Positions 21,019 through 34,540 are shown, counted from the first letter of the stretch. The stretch: 64,000 nt of DNA from Brienomyrus brachyistius (GCF_023856365.1 NC_064548.1:13832642-13896641), one strand, 5' to 3'. The notes: generated by a model not told the origin, from the letters alone. Translations and numbers: made by a program.

Positions 21019-21340
21019 CAGACACTCCTCTACTTACGAATGAGTTGCATTCTGAATGGCTGTTCATAACTTGAAATGTTCGTAAGTCGTTATCCAACAT
21101 CATTTTAAGGGTATACGCAAGTACAAAGAACTAGGATGCTGGGAGTACGCACGCTACGCTGCTGCGCGGTGGGAGTAGCGGCCGGAAGTCGTACTAGGCG
21201 GAATTGGCGCTCAGGAAAAAAAAAATTGATTTTGAGAACAGGAAACGGGAGCCAAAGGAACACAGTTTGAACTTACAGTCCTCTTCGTTCTTATGTCTGA
21301 ATGTTCGTAAGTTGAAAGTTCGTAAGTAGAGGAGCGTCTG
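21019..21340. mobile_element. Tc1/mariner-type MITE in the grb14 3' UTR
   Basis: The left end TA|cagacactcctctacttac and the right end gtaagtaggaggagcg-type sequence (gtaagtagaggagcgtctg|TA) form inverted repeats of about 22 bp with one mismatch. The internal ttcgtaagt motifs are repeated in both orientations. A TA flanks each side (21017-21018, 21341-21342), as expected for Tc1/mariner or pogo insertion. The element is non-autonomous and has no transposase. Confidence 0.8.
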
Positions 21341-21941
21341 TAATGCATCGTTTAATTTTTCTTGTGCACTCTGATCAGCTCTGCGATGTTCCAGGACCTG
21401 GTCTCTGTCGCGTAATGTACATCTCGTGCTGTTCGGGTGTTTTATAAAAATGGCCGTGTCATTGTTTTTTTAGCCAGGGGTGATGAAGTTCAGAACCTGC
21501 TATAGAAGCTGTACTATACATGCGATGGAGGGGGGGGGGGGGGGGGGGGGGGGCGTTTAAAGAGGATACTGTGAGGATGATGTAATCAAGGGAGGGTGTT
21601 CATACGGCAGCTGAACTGATAACACTGTAAATGCAAAAAAGAACGATGAATGAAAGTCTTGGAAATTATGTAACTTGGGATCTTAGAAATATATATATGA
21701 TTTTCAGTACTGGGAGGAATTACATTATTATTATTTTTATTATTATTATTTTCAGTAGTAGTAGTAGTAGTAGTAGTAGTAGTCCAGACATTTTAATGTG
21801 ATATAATTTTTTAATAAATTAATTTTGAAAAGGCAGTGCACTTTTACAGAAATTGATGGGCAAATACTGGATGCAAATATATTTTAAATGTGGGCACTAT
21901 GTGACAACCTGCAATGATTCCTAAAAATTAGTTTTGATTTG

Positions 21942-21943
<2 letters not shown>

Positions 21944-22021
<78 letters not shown>
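21944..22021. repeat. (GT)n microsatellite, about 39 copies
   Basis: This is an uninterrupted GT dinucleotide array in the distal part of the grb14 3' UTR. Confidence 0.97.
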
Positions 22022-22024
<3 letters not shown>

Positions 22025-22404
22025 GTTTGGTCTGTTTTTAAGTGAAACTATTTTATAAAATGTTTTGCACCCAAAATGTATAGCTCTTGTAGATTTTATA
22101 GCTTTTCAACAATTTACAAAGCAATTTTCATTGCACTGTAGTCAAACATTGGTAACAGTTGTTTCCAATGCTGATTTTTAGACATTGACTGTTAATGATT
22201 GTCGGGATACAAGATATTTGATGCTGGATTTGTGAAAATCTGATCATACATGCTTTCCTTTCATAATTTGGGAACTGAATATAATCTAAGTGTATGTGTC
22301 TGTAAATATAGTTTGTCTTTGTAAAGCTTTACCTGTGCTCTTTATTATCTAAATCTTCATATATTGATCAATACATAATTTTTGTGGTTTTCACAAAAAC
22401 TTTC

Positions 22405-22410
22405 AATAAA
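22405..22410 (+). terminator. grb14: candidate grb14 polyadenylation signal AATAAA
   Basis: AATAAA is followed by an A-rich stretch and, further on, T-rich sequence. It lies about 2 kb downstream of the stop codon and is the first well-placed signal seen. Confidence 0.5.
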
Positions 22411-22425
22411 GAAAAAAAAAATTCT

Positions 22426-23590
22426 TTCTTAAGAATCCAAAATTGTAGTTCATCTGTCAGATGTGTTGTTAAAATTTGCTTCCAAATATAGACAATAGTG
22501 TAAAAACAACTTCCGCTGAGTAATACTTTTTATTCTGTAATGTTTGTGGGAGGATTTCCGGTTAAGAGTACTTCAAAACAGCGGTATACCTCTCCTCCGT
22601 CTTCTGTTGGGTACATGCGGCCTCTTTGTACATATATTGATATTAAGCACATTTCTGAAGTGGAAATAGCCAGCGGTCCATTATTACAATCAAAGAAACT
22701 AAGGATTTGATACTGAAATAGTGATTCTTTTGATCAGAAATGTTTCATTTTGCAATCAGCACCCCCAAAAAAATTATATCAGTTTGTCTACTGGGGGGTT
22801 GAGGAAGCTTTCGTAACGTAGTTGCGATATCAACATGTGTGCGTCGGATCAAAAAGAAGATCTGTGGTATCGATTGGCATCTGTACTTCCCACATTGTAG
22901 CCCCTGGCGCTGGAATCATCATCAGCATTTTGTACATGGCTAAATGGGCGGCATTGCTTCCTCACCCTTCCAAGGTGTGAGGGCTGCGACCACCTACCCG
23001 CCTCCGCCCCGCGTTCTGCGTATGTGTGGAGTTTGTATGTCCTTCCATGCAGGTGTGACTTAATTAGTGGATGGTGTTAGTTGTTCTCCACTAGGTGGCA
23101 GTAAATCACAAGAAATTCACCCTCCCTTCTCTGAGCTGCAAAGGTATTTATTTAATCCATTATTTGTATTTCCAAATATGTATAAACCATTTTTTATAAA
23201 CTTTTATAGTTTGAGGAAACGCAATTGAAATGTACATGGTTCAGAACAATATTTATAATTACATTTTATAACAATATACAAGACATATTTACCAAACACA
23301 TATTGCGCGCATTACATTCATCAAGTATTCATGATCCAGTCATTATTTTTACTGTTACGTTTGCATTTAATTTACATCAATTCCTTCAGTTAAGTTTTAA
23401 TTGAATACCCAATTCTTAATCTATTCGAAGCACAAGAAATTAATTCGGATGAAATTACTGAGAGTCACGATTTTTAAAGCTGCAAATCATTTGTGTGGCA
23501 CTCGATGTAAATGACTACATGATACATGACTAACAATTGCAACGTGAAGGAGGCTGCAGCCCTTTTTTGGCAGCGTGGTTAAATGCTCCC
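22426..23590. other. intergenic DNA with one SINE 5' fragment
   Basis: No gene was recognised. A short SINE 5'-type fragment (gggcggcattgcttcctcac to gtgtggagtttgtatgtcc) lies at about 22945-23060. The rest is AT-rich and featureless. Confidence 0.5.
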
Positions 23591-23768
23591 TTTAGATTCC
23601 CAACGAAGCAGCGGTGGCTTTAGGGGAAGATGGCTGCACTTTGAGACGAACTCCCCCTTAATGAATCCTCTCGGCCAGGCAGGCAACAGCCCGTGGACCC
23701 CTGGCCGGGGGGAGGAGGGGGGCAGTGTCTGAGCCAACACCTGTTGCCTGGCAACAAGGAGGACGCAG

Positions 23769-23799
<31 letters not shown>

Positions 23800-24260
23800 T
23801 CTTGGTGGTGAGACTTTCGGTGAGAGTCGAGAGGCTTGGTTTAGGTTACAAGCACAGTCAGACAACCCCGCTGGGCAACAACAGAGGCTCCTGCTGGGCG
23901 GGCGGCTCTGCCCCGGGGGCGGCTGGACAGCCTCACTGCTGTCGTCGTGTCAAATGTCACTGCGGCCCCAAAGGGTGGGCTGCTACAGCGGTAAGGAAGG
24001 GATATATTACCCCCTCAGACACAGAAACCCCCCCCCCCCCCCAAAAAAAAGTGCATTCATACTACTCGGTACTTTAAGTCCACCCGTCTAACCCCAAAAA
24101 TCGTAAAATCCAAACCTTCAGAAGCCGAATCACCCCCCAATGTCACTGGTACGGATTAAGCGGACAGTCACCAGACTGACACTGTTACTGACGACTCTTC
24201 GCACTGCGCGAACTCAAACTGCACTGAGGAGGCTGCCGCTGTATTTCTCTCCGGGGGTAA
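23590..24260. promoter_or_regulatory. GC-rich segment with YY1-type motif and GA repeat
   Basis: A GC-richer stretch in AT-rich intergenic DNA contains gaagatggctgca (YY1-like, about 23625-23637), a GA microsatellite (about 23773-23798) and G/C runs. Frames across it have no recognisable domain. It may be a regulatory element or the 5' end of a non-coding transcript. Confidence 0.25.
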
Positions 24261-24359
24261 CATGCCTGGCGTGCAAACGAAAGCCGTACTGTCACAGGTG
24301 ATTACAGTGTGCCGAAGGAAAAAAATAGATGTCTTAAAAGTTAAGCATGTATAATTCAG

Positions 24360-24760
24360 TCATATCGTATAAATATATAACTACTGAATGTAAATGATAA
24401 AAATGGAATCGTTTAAGTCATAACCTAATTGTAGTCTTGTTTAAACGTTTCTCATCTCCTAAATGATCTATTTTTGAAGCATCCCTGTTGAAATCTGGCT
24501 ACTTGGCCCGCCTCATTAATTACGAGGATAACATCCAGATCAAACAATCAATACGGCTCCCGAGTTTGAATTTTAATAATCAATTGCACAGAGCAATTCC
24601 TCATGAAGTCAGATGAGAATCATAGGAGGCTCAAACAATGCGCGTCCCTACATTGTCCTAAAATGCTGTTTCTTCCTTGGGAGAAACTGTCGTGCATTTC
24701 CTCCTGCTTTCCGGAGCTAGAAAATTCTTTTAGGGGAGGCAGTTAACTAAGTATTTGCCT
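24360..24760. other. candidate conserved non-coding element
   Basis: This is a non-repetitive stretch of even composition rich in homeodomain/SOX-type cores (cattaattac, caatcaat, taataatcaattg, tcaaacaatg). It has no repeat signature and no coding frame. It is a candidate grb14-fign regulatory element on appearance only. Confidence 0.25.
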
Positions 24761-25136
24761 AGATCATATCCATTAAAAGTCAATGGCAGTAAAATACTCG
24801 CAGGCCTGACCGTAAACGCCGCAGTTTAAAATGAGGGGGGTAGAATCAGAACGAGGAGAGGCTTTTAACTATAAAACATCGTGAGCTGAAGGGTACGTGT
24901 GTTTCAGTGGACGTCCCCAAACTCCTCGCCCCTTGAACGGACAATAAGGCGAGATAATCCCGTAATGTCTCCTAGATCCCCCCGGTACTCCTAAAGCCTC
25001 CGTTGCCTCCATTGTCATCAGATCACTGTATTACATGGGGGGGGGGTGACCTTGAGAAAGAAGCATAAAGTGAATGTCTCCTAAATCTCTTAAAAGTCAT
25101 ACAGAAAAACAAACAAAAAATCCTAAGAGATCAAAT

Positions 25137-25209
25137 GTGTGCGTGTGCGCGCGCGCAGTGTGTATGTGTGTGCGCGCGTGTGTGTGTGTGCGCGCGTGTG
25201 TGTGTGTGG
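25137..25209. repeat. alternating GT/GC purine-pyrimidine tract
   Basis: About 70 bp of (GT)n and (GC)n alternate, with several cgcgcg blocks. Such tracts can adopt Z-DNA. A similar tract lies at about 26117-26169. Confidence 0.85.
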
Positions 25210-26870
25210 CGCTAACACCGGTCACGCATAGGTAAAAAGGCGCAAGCTGTAAATATGGATCAGGCGGATTCCGGTCCAACGATAAATCAAAGATGACAGT
25301 CTTCTCCATCGCAATGTTTGTAGTCAGAGATAATGTGAGGCGATAGCGCTGGTGTGTTTAGGGGTTACGATCAATAAGTTTTATGTATTTAAAGTTTATG
25401 CTTTTCTTCTCTTTGGAGACCCGTGAGTGTGGGGGATAGTAAGAATCGCTTCACACTCTGGTAAGAATGTCTGAACAAATGTTATAGGTAAGGGCAACGT
25501 TTATTTCTTTCCGAGTATTTTGAAGGTTACATTGTAAACTAAAATATCTAATGTTTAACGATTATCCTGTAGGTCATACTTCACGTATAAAATGGTCGAA
25601 ACAAACTTTGTTTACCGCCGTTGCATACTATTCCCAGACACTCAAGTGATTGCACTGATTTAACAGGAACCGATTAAGCATTTACCCAGTCATTTGCATT
25701 CTGCATAAATTACCTGTAGGGAACCCAAGCCATTCTCGTAAACGGTGGTGCGATTATCAAAGCACGGAAACAATAAGTCAGCCTCACTAGCGATTAATTT
25801 ATTCCCGACGAGCGAGAAATCGCCCAGACGTGCACTATAGAGAGCATCTTCGAAACGAGGTAACTTGTAATAATGCACACACATACAAACCCGAAAGCAT
25901 ACACCCGAAATCCCAGTTCCGATGAAGGACATGAGCAGCACTGCCCACACACCCCCCATGTGTACTGAATGCATTTACATGTGAATGCTCCTGTTAGATT
26001 TACATTGTGCGTGAGCATCTTTGGCACCCCGGAGAGGGGGTACGGGCTGGAGAATTTCTCCCGAGCAGCATATGCTGGGCTTTAAACACTCAATCGATGA
26101 ATAACCCAGAGGGTTTTGTGTGTGTGTGTGTGTGTGTGTGTGCGTGCGTGCGTGCGCGCGTGTGTGTGTTTATTCTCCGTCTCTGGATGGGGCAGCGGTG
26201 CAGCGGACTGCGCTGGGAGGGTCTGGCTTCCCAGTAGTGAGAAAAAAGTAGTCAAAAATATTTGCAGGGCTAGAAGGCATTTACAAAATGAAAAAAAGCA
26301 AAATAATACATTTTGATGCAGATCTGACCTTTTACTGGGCATACGTTACCACTACCTCCGACTCTCACAGGAAATATCTGAACATTGCTCTTAGGTTGTC
26401 AGTACCATGCTTTGCTAAACGTACATATAGTAATTTAATCAAATGCTTGCAATCAAGTAATGTCCCGAAGTTTTGATATAAATCATCCATTATTTTTGAA
26501 ATAACCACTGTTATTACGCCTTGTCCGTATCAATTACTTCCCGCCAAATGTGTTGTTTCTTGACTTGTTCACAGTAGCAGTCAGTAATGAGTTAAGAATT
26601 TGTTAAATTCTGGTGAAATATACCAAATGATAGCATACATCTGGTTATCACTTGATATTCAAGACACATGTAGTTTAGGTGAATTCTCTAAACTGCCGGA
26701 ACTGTAGTGTGATAATGTGTGTGACTGACATCCCACCCTGGGTGTCCCCTGCCTTCTCTCCTGTACTTCCTGTAACAGGCCCCAGAATCACAGTGACACT
26801 GCGTTTAATGTTGCTCCTCTGGCCATTGAATAGTCTCATTAGGTTCTTGCTTTGTGAGAAGCTGTGTAGC
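25210..26870. other. intergenic DNA, no gene recognised
   Basis: Apart from the GT/GC tract at about 26117-26169 nothing is recognised. Open frames on either strand show no domain. Confidence 0.4.
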
Positions 26871-26879
26871 TCCTGCTCC

Positions 26880-27022
26880 CATACTGCTTACACTCGTACC
26901 TGGGCGTTCACTGGAAGCTCAGCCTAGCTGCCATCATGGCCACTCAGCTCCTGTAATGTGCTGTTTGCCTCTCCTGTACATCGCTTTGGACAAAAGTGTC
27001 TGCTAAATATGTAAATGTAAGA
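26880..27022 (+). mobile_element. SINE 3' fragment (ctgctaaat tail family)
   Basis: The stretch shares gttcactggaagctcagcct, gtaatgtgctgtttgcctc and cgctttggacaaaagtgtct with a tgctaaatatgtaaatg tail. Relatives are at 7060-7200 and 19560-19650. Confidence 0.7.
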
Positions 27023-28050
27023 AGTGGTTATGGACAGAATGATCATCATCTAAGGGTATCTAAGCACTAATTTGGACTTCTGAACAAATAGCACCGCAGA
27101 GACACTAAAGTATCATTATGAATTATGTATTATGAATATGCACCATTTTGTTTGAGACTCACAAAAGAGGCATACTACTCATTACAGTAACATGCCACAC
27201 ATAATCATAGAGAAATAGATGTAATTTATACAGTACTGTTGTGATGTTAATATAGGAGCCTAGATTATTTGTTTGGTGCATTATGGTATAGAATTGCTTG
27301 GTGTTCTTGCTTAAGAATATTTTTGTTATCTTTTGGAGCTGGTAAAAGAAGTGACAATGTTTCCCCTCCCAAAACTAAAAGATTTATGTAGACCATGTAG
27401 CTAGGAAACTCTGAGACTGCCTGAATCTTAGAGTAGGTTGTTATTTACCTGGGTTTTCTACATATTCTATATTTTCTGACCTATTTTCCCTTCATCCAAA
27501 CTTGTAGGTAATCATATTGCCTTTATCGGATTTGCAAGTTAATATTCCAACATGAACTCTGAGGAAAAAAGAGATATTTAAAAGGGCTTTGGTTCGGCAT
27601 GGGCTGTGGTAAATTAGGAAATTCAGAACTCCTTGCATTCTAGGCCCCTGTCCATGTCTCTTTCTCTTTACATGAAGCACACACCCTTCTTGGAAGAGGT
27701 GATTGGCTCCCATTACCACCAGCAAGGCCCCGCCCACCCACTCTGACTGGTCAATCCAAATAACTGCTGCCTGCTGCAGAGCTGCCCACCGAGTAGGCGG
27801 AGGGAGGATGATTACGGACAACCGGTGAATGTATTACACATCCCTGCTGATCGGCAGAAGTTTCCCTGGAACTACGAGAAGAGGGTTTGAACACCAGCAG
27901 GGCACTGCTATGTCAGAGCAGTGGGGGTGTCAGGGAATGTTTCACAGTGAGTGTGAAACTGCTGTCACTAACTGACTGAAGTCACACGTAAATCACAAAC
28001 CAGTTTTATTTAAAAACTATATTTTAAAAATGGGTTTCAGAAATTGCACA
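27023..28050. other. intergenic DNA, nothing recognised
   Basis: No repeats, exons or RNA genes were recognised in this stretch. Confidence 0.4.
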
Positions 28051-28054
28051 AGCA

Positions 28055-28430
28055 GTAGAGTGGCTTGGTGTTTAGCACTATTACCTTGCTCCTCTTGGGT
28101 AATGGGTTGTTTTCTCATTGGCCGTATGTGTGGAGTTTCCATATTCCTCTCATGTTTTTTTGGGATTCCTCCTACAGCCCAAAAACATGCATCTTGGCCA
28201 GTGTTTTCCAACCCAGTCCTCGGGGACCCCCGGACAGTCCTCCCAGCTCCCTGGGTTGGGAGACACTAGTCTAGATCAATCGCGTTCCCCATAATCTGTG
28301 CTCTATGATGGATTGGCATCTTGTCAAATTTACCTCGTGTTTCCTTTTACCTTGTGTTTCCCGGGACAGATTCCAGGCTCACGATGACCCAGCAATGGAT
28401 AAATGTCTTGGAAGATGGATTGATGGCACC
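28055..28430 (+). mobile_element. old SINE interrupted by a short hAT-MITE
   Basis: A tRNA-like SINE body (gtggcttggtgtttagcac, tgtgtggagtttccatat, cccaaaaacatgcatc) is interrupted at about 28199-28265 by cagtgttttccaacccagtc...ctgggttgggagacacta, a short copy of the hAT-like family at 34551-35090. It then continues with tgatggattggcatcttg and a weak SINE tail. Confidence 0.6.
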
Positions 28431-29040
28431 TGAACTAAATATTTACGTTAAGTGGTGAAATTTACATACACATTTAAAGGAAGGTCATCGCACTGAGGGT
28501 GTACTCCTGCCTTCTGTCATGTGCTGCCTGGGATAGGATCCAGATACCCCACCTCCCCCACCCATGATCCTAACCAGGATAAGTGGTTAGGAGATGGATG
28601 GAAGAAGTGAAATTTACTCTGTGTACTGATTATGTTAAGATTGCACATATTCATACATCAACTTGGTTAGTTAGATATTAACCAGATTAGTTTGTATGGG
28701 AACATATCGTACTCATTCATTAAAAAAGTAAGAGCATTAAGTGAATGTAATGCTTTTAGTATGTATAATAGGAGTTTTGATGATATGCTCTCTTTATAAT
28801 TATCCCAGTTTATGGGTTTTTTAAGTGCCTGTTTAAATTTATGTGTATGACCATTATGTGACTCATCGAGGGAATCATTCTGACTGATGTCATTCTCTCG
28901 CCTCAGGAAATGTCATTGTTTTTCATACTCATTACATCTTCATAATGGTGAATTGTTGTTTGAATCTTAACTCAAACTCAAAGAAAAAATATAATAATTA
29001 TGATGCACATGGTATTTATCTCTTGTTTTAACCAGTAAAA

Positions 29041-29395
29041 GATACATACAGATACGTTCCAACACCTGCCGTGGGTAACCGAAACCGCGGAGGAATTACG
29101 CACAGTAAGACATTACCAACATTAAATACAGTAGCAATAAAGTACATCATACATTATTATACAGTAATGAAAGGGATTCTGACATTTTTAGCCTAATTCT
29201 TATAAGACAATAGAGCAATGAAAAAAATATCATTTATTAAGGGATACAATGAAAGCAATGAAAATCAGGCTTTTCCTTCCCGTCAAAAGACGAAGCAACA
29301 ATGAAAAAACAAACTGCTACACGTCTTACAGTCTCTTCTGGGCCACGGTAAACCACGGATACTGAAACTGAAAATATGGGGGATTGCTATAGTAG
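29041..29395. mobile_element. pogo/Tigger-like MITE remnant
   Basis: The left part has gtgggtaaccgaaaccgcgg and the right part has cacggtaaaccacggatactgaaa with gaaaatatggggga. These are typical of pogo/Tigger-type terminal sequences in opposite orientation. No transposase frame remains. Confidence 0.4.
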
Positions 29396-30690
29396 CAAGA
29401 ATACAGAAAGACATGGAGCTTCTAAGTGCGTAGAATCCATTTTCAAAACCCATCTCTGGTGTTAGTCTATGTTCTGTTGCTATTAGGTGACGTCAGGTTG
29501 ACGTCGACTCCTGGCGACCATCACTGTGGCGTTTCTCCAGAACGTTGTCGCTTCTGTCTGGTTCTTGAGGCATGTCCATTGAGTCCATCCGTCTTGCTCA
29601 TGGTTCTCTGTCACGCCATTAACATTTCCAAGTATTATTGTCTTCTTTAATGCACTAGGTATTTTTGATAATATACACGTAAAAAACTAGAAGAAAAATG
29701 ACGGTATTTCAGCTGCATTGGTCCATGGAGTTAAAGCTGCTTTGTCGAGTTGAGGTTAATACCAATTACTACATAGTCAGAGAGGGAAACATTTTCACGC
29801 CTTGTACTAATCATATGACAAGGGTTCTGGACTCACCCTGGCAAATGGTGTCATTATGATTCCTTGCTATCTAAGAACAAAATGTTTTGCACATTAAAGG
29901 ACAGGAAAATGCAATTCCACCCAGAGACAAAGAAGGAATTCTGTGTGAGCTCATCTATCCTTTACACGGTGTCTTAAATGAACACCAGTTATTTCCATTA
30001 AGTTTTATAAACCTACTATGGAAGCTAATTATCTCTACTGTACATATCACTACAACAATGAAAGACAAATTGGTACGATTTTCATTATGAATCCTATTTT
30101 CATCTTTCATGAAACCTCCTCAGTTTTCAGTGAGCTGTCATACAGGGATTAAAATGTGTAGGCTCTGTTTTATGAAATACAGCACAGATAGTGGAATAAT
30201 AATCTTGGGAACGTAAACTGAGCTGAAGGTCCTACATTCATTCATCCTAAAGTCCTTGATATTATAAGAAACAGGAAACTCAGATCCAAGCTGAAGTTGA
30301 CCTCCTTGGGCTGGTCATTGACAGACTCATTTAGTAACATAGAAACGTGACGTATGACAGATGTTTCAAGATTTCTTTAGAGCAAATCCTGGACTGCTGA
30401 AAGCAGGACACTGGTTTTTAGAACACATTACAGCCAGAATTTACCACTAGCACGTCATGCATAATTTTATATATTGATTATATAAGGTAGTCAAACACTG
30501 AATTAAACATTGCCTTAATTTGCTCACACTCCTTTAAATTGAACAATGATTTTTATTTTAACAAAAAATATATTGTACAGTCTGAGATCTTAAATAAAAC
30601 GAATGGAGATACATTAAATCATTAAAATACTATAACCATTTAAGGACTGTTTACTACTTTGTCATGTCTGAACAGTGGGGCATTGTGGTA
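29396..30690. other. intergenic DNA with a possible old SINE fragment
   Basis: A segment at about 29485-29615 (gttgacgtcgactcctggcg, ctccagaacgttgtcgc) resembles an old interspersed repeat. The rest shows nothing recognisable. Confidence 0.35.
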
Positions 30691-30945
30691 GCACATTAGC
30701 CTTACTGTATGTATCCAGAATGCATGCACAGAGTTTTATATTTCACTTTATTTGCAGTTAGACCAATTTGTGTCTTTTCCCTCAGTGTATGATTATTGCT
30801 GTGAGTGTGTAGGCCTATATGCCCAGCACTGGACTGGCATCCCGGCCATGGTGCACACCAGCCTTGCACCCTGTGCTGCCTAGGATAGTTTCCAGACCCT
30901 CCCCTGCACAATCCTCACCAGGATCAGTCTAAATGGTTGGAGTGG
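30690..30945 (+). mobile_element. old SINE copy
   Basis: The SINE-type order is present but diverged: ttgtggtagcacattagcct, ggactggcatcccggccatg, ccttgcaccctgtgctgcct, cctcaccaggatcagt, and a ggatgta tail. Confidence 0.6.
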
Positions 30946-33900
30946 ATGTATTATAATAATCAGCAGTTACCATTATGAGCAGTTATAAAAATTCAATACG
31001 GAGAAGAAACTTACAAACGCTATTTAAATAACGGCGCATTATATGTACGTCGAACAAACGCCAACAAATACATTAAACCGTGTAATTCACAACGGGAATA
31101 CATCTTTTTGCTGTTCGTACTGCTTAGTTTACAATGTGCTGGTAGGATACAGAGCTGTGGGGACCGGTACAAACTCAGCATTATTGCACTGGATGTACTA
31201 ATTAGACTTTCCGCTGACTCACAACAGGGTTCCGTCATATGACGCTCATAAAACGGAGTTACAGTGCTGCTTACGGAACACTGCGGCATAAGCAGAGATC
31301 CAGGAGGTAGCCGGGCATCTTACACCGCTTATTGCATTTTCCTGGACTGCTGTCCAAGCAACGCCGCGCTTAGTTTCACAAGATAAATCTGACAGCTGAT
31401 TTAATTGTTGACAAAGCACAACGATCATCTTTCTTGTTTAGACAAGATCTCCGAAAGATTATCTCTAAATGCTCAGTGAAACACATGTCTGGCCAGAGAC
31501 CCTAAATGGGGCTTCCTGACCTACTTAAAATTAAAAGCATTACTTAGACTGAGCTGCTGGGTGCCGTTTGGTCACCGAGGGACCTAAAACAGTAAGCTGA
31601 CGTTTCTCCAAAAAAATAGCCATGCAGTTCGGCATTTAAAGTTTTATTTAAGCACTGTCATTAAAATAAATGTAACATTACACTGGCGGCGAAATATTCT
31701 AATTGAAATAAATTGATTTCAATTCTGATGTTTCGGTTTAGGGATTAGCTGGCGCCTTGACAATTAACGTTATAGTAATGGCATGTTTAAATGTTAGGTG
31801 ACGTGAATATCCTCCGTTGCATTTGTATTCATTACAAACATAATGTGGCTGCAGGAGCTAATAGAGTATTGACTTGTGTGACATTATATTGACTTGCATT
31901 TTAATTAAATTTAAAAGACTTCGATACTTTTGTGTATGCAATGCACTCACAGTGTAGACAATCGATTGCAACGGGAACGTTAATGCTTCCATATTTTTTT
32001 TTCATATATCTCACCTTTCCATGTTCTTTTATTTTTATAATAGATTGCATTTTTAACGCGAATGCATTAATCTGAATTGCGTTTGATTGAATGTTTTCGG
32101 AGCGTCGGAGTGACGCCGTACTCGATGTGAGACAGTTTCATATCAGGGGTATAGGAGCTGTCTGTTTTCTTGATTGACAGCAGCCCACATTAAGGGCTTT
32201 GGGGGTGGGGATGCCGGTCCGCGGAGACCTCCCCACGGGCCGCTGGAGAGGGAGAGCTGATCTCCGGGAGGAGCCTTTTTAACCCCACTCATTGGTATTC
32301 TGATGTGTGGGCGACAAGCTGCTCTCTAAATGGCTGAGACCGGCATCCAGACTGGTATCCCCTTGACTCTCAGACACATTCAGTGGAGGGCCAACGATAT
32401 GCAGCACAGAATACTCAAATGAGGACCATCCCCAAAACAGCGCGGCTCCTTCGCATTTCACGATTAAGTAACCGAAATGCTGGTCTTTTGTTCTCAGTTT
32501 TGGCTTAACTTCACAAACTTTTTTTTTGCCCGGGTAAGTTAGCGACATTAACTCGATGGCCATTAAAAATAAATCTAATACACAACTTGGTATGGATATG
32601 AGTGCCTGGATTCCCTTCCCTCTAACATGAACAATGGCAACAACAAAATGTAACGTACCTGAGAGGTAATACGTTCTCTCATTCTTATGCCTAAGTTTGT
32701 TATGTTGTAGGAAAACAACTTCTTTCAACTTTTTCCCAATGGTCCAAGTACTTCCTGCAAACCAATGCCTCTGATTTTAAACAATAGGATAAACTGCTAT
32801 GCTTGTACATTACATTACAAATAATAAATAGCTGTATCTACTTTTTTTCAATCAGTCGTTCTACATTATCATAACAGAACAGTGTGTCTACAACTACTTT
32901 ATGATAGTTATTTTCTGATTATTAAAAAATGCAAATAAATATGAGCCCGTAATAAAAATTGTGGTTATCTGAAAGTTGTGATGTGAGTATCCGTGTTCAT
33001 TCACATGCTAGTTTATTGCTGCTAATTGATTTTGCCAAAACACACTCAAAACCTGAATGTGAAATGCAAGTAACATTTGGAAACACACTGACAAAACAGT
33101 ACAGGCTGAAACCAAGTCAACAGGCTTCGATCCGAAGCATATTTCATGAGAAATGCACAAAATATAATCCCTTAAAATTTCACATCACTTTGTGTAACAA
33201 AATGACAAAATGGTTTCTTCCAGCAAGCTAAATGGGGTGGTGCTAACAATCTTGATCTTATTGTGAGGAAATGAAAAAAATTAATACCAAATATTTCTTT
33301 AATCAAAACTTAGGATGATGCTAATGTACACCTGTTATAACATCATTATAAAATGTTATAACACGATTAATACAACATGGAGAAAAGGATAGCTCACTAG
33401 TACTGGGTACAGCCCCTATACATTATTACCAATTCACTGATCGAGTTACCTGTCCAAATTTTAGAGGTCATGGATGTATAATTGCAAGGCGAAGATGTTC
33501 TGTTTGGAGCAAAAGGGACAAACTTGGCACAATGATTATGTTATTAGTAGCTTTGTTGACTGTAAATTAATGTTTGTGTAATTAATCGATGTCTTGGTCA
33601 TTCAGCTCTTCCAATTAGCATTTTATCTCATTACAGGAGACAAAAAAAAAATGTACACTCCCCATAATTACTACAGGCCGTCGATAAGACCAAAAGAGAA
33701 AAGAAAAATCCAATTTATACATTAATATAGAAAAACGTTTTGACCTGATGATAATGTAGATGTTCTGCATTAAATTGTGCTGTAATGTTGGCATTTTTTA
33801 TAACAATGCATGACAGTGATTCCAACTTCTCTGACATTAAAGTACATTATATGCATCCAAAACAGTTTTCCCTGGATTTCCATTTAATCTAATCTCATTA

Positions 33901-34540
33901 AATCATCCCGGCATGACAGCATCATTCACCATTAACACGTAATACTCCACTGAGTACTGATGAAAGTTACATCGGAAATGTTCGCAGTTACGTAACCTTT
34001 GTGCCACTGTTCAGCCATTTATCCTACAGTTTTATGTTGAAAAGGCTAACTAGCTGTCTTTTTTCCTTCAGAAATACATGACACATTCCACGTCTGTATT
34101 ATGTAGCTTTCAATATTCATTTTGCGGTATGTGGATAATATTAGCCCATTGCACAACAATACATGTCCCCGCTTACCATGACAATAGTACGGTTCACCAA
34201 ATTGTGCGCGTAATGTTCATAGATTGATTCTGTATTTATTTAGTTTCTTACTTAGTATTAAAATTACGTTAAATGGGTTGCCTAGAAGCAGTGATTATAC
34301 ATGCATGGGTGCGTTTCACGTTACTGGACCGAGTGTCACCTACTCACCAGAAACATAAATGTTGAGCTTGTGGTTTTTCCCACATAATCAAATGCATGGC
34401 TTTAGTAGTAAGTGTGTGACTGCTGGCCGAGGGATATCTTCTCCCAAGTGTCCAATTATTGGAGAAGGATCACGCAGATATATATCATATATAAATGTAT
34501 TTTTAAAGACCTCTGTTTATTGGAATGAAATATGCTTTGA
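30946..34540. other. intergenic DNA, mostly featureless
   Basis: No gene was recognised. A 149-codon minus frame at 32279-32728 has no known domain. A GC-richer patch at about 32150-32280 and an AT-rich block at about 31630-31930 with attgaaataaattgatttca could be regulatory, but nothing decisive is seen. Confidence 0.35.

Larger units (their letters stand above)
20397..22425 (+). other. grb14: grb14 3' UTR (approximate)
   Basis: This runs from the stop codon to just past the first well-placed AATAAA. It holds a Tc1/mariner-type MITE (21019-21340), a G homopolymer (21530-21553), a (TAG)n run (about 21754-21783) and a long (GT)n run (about 21944-22021). It contains no further coding sequence. 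The end is inferred from the signal. Earlier polyadenylation is possible. Confidence 0.6.

Noticed and set aside
32279..32728. A 149-codon minus-strand frame
   Set aside because: No recognisable domain, no splice context and no sign of coding bias were seen. It is likely a chance frame.
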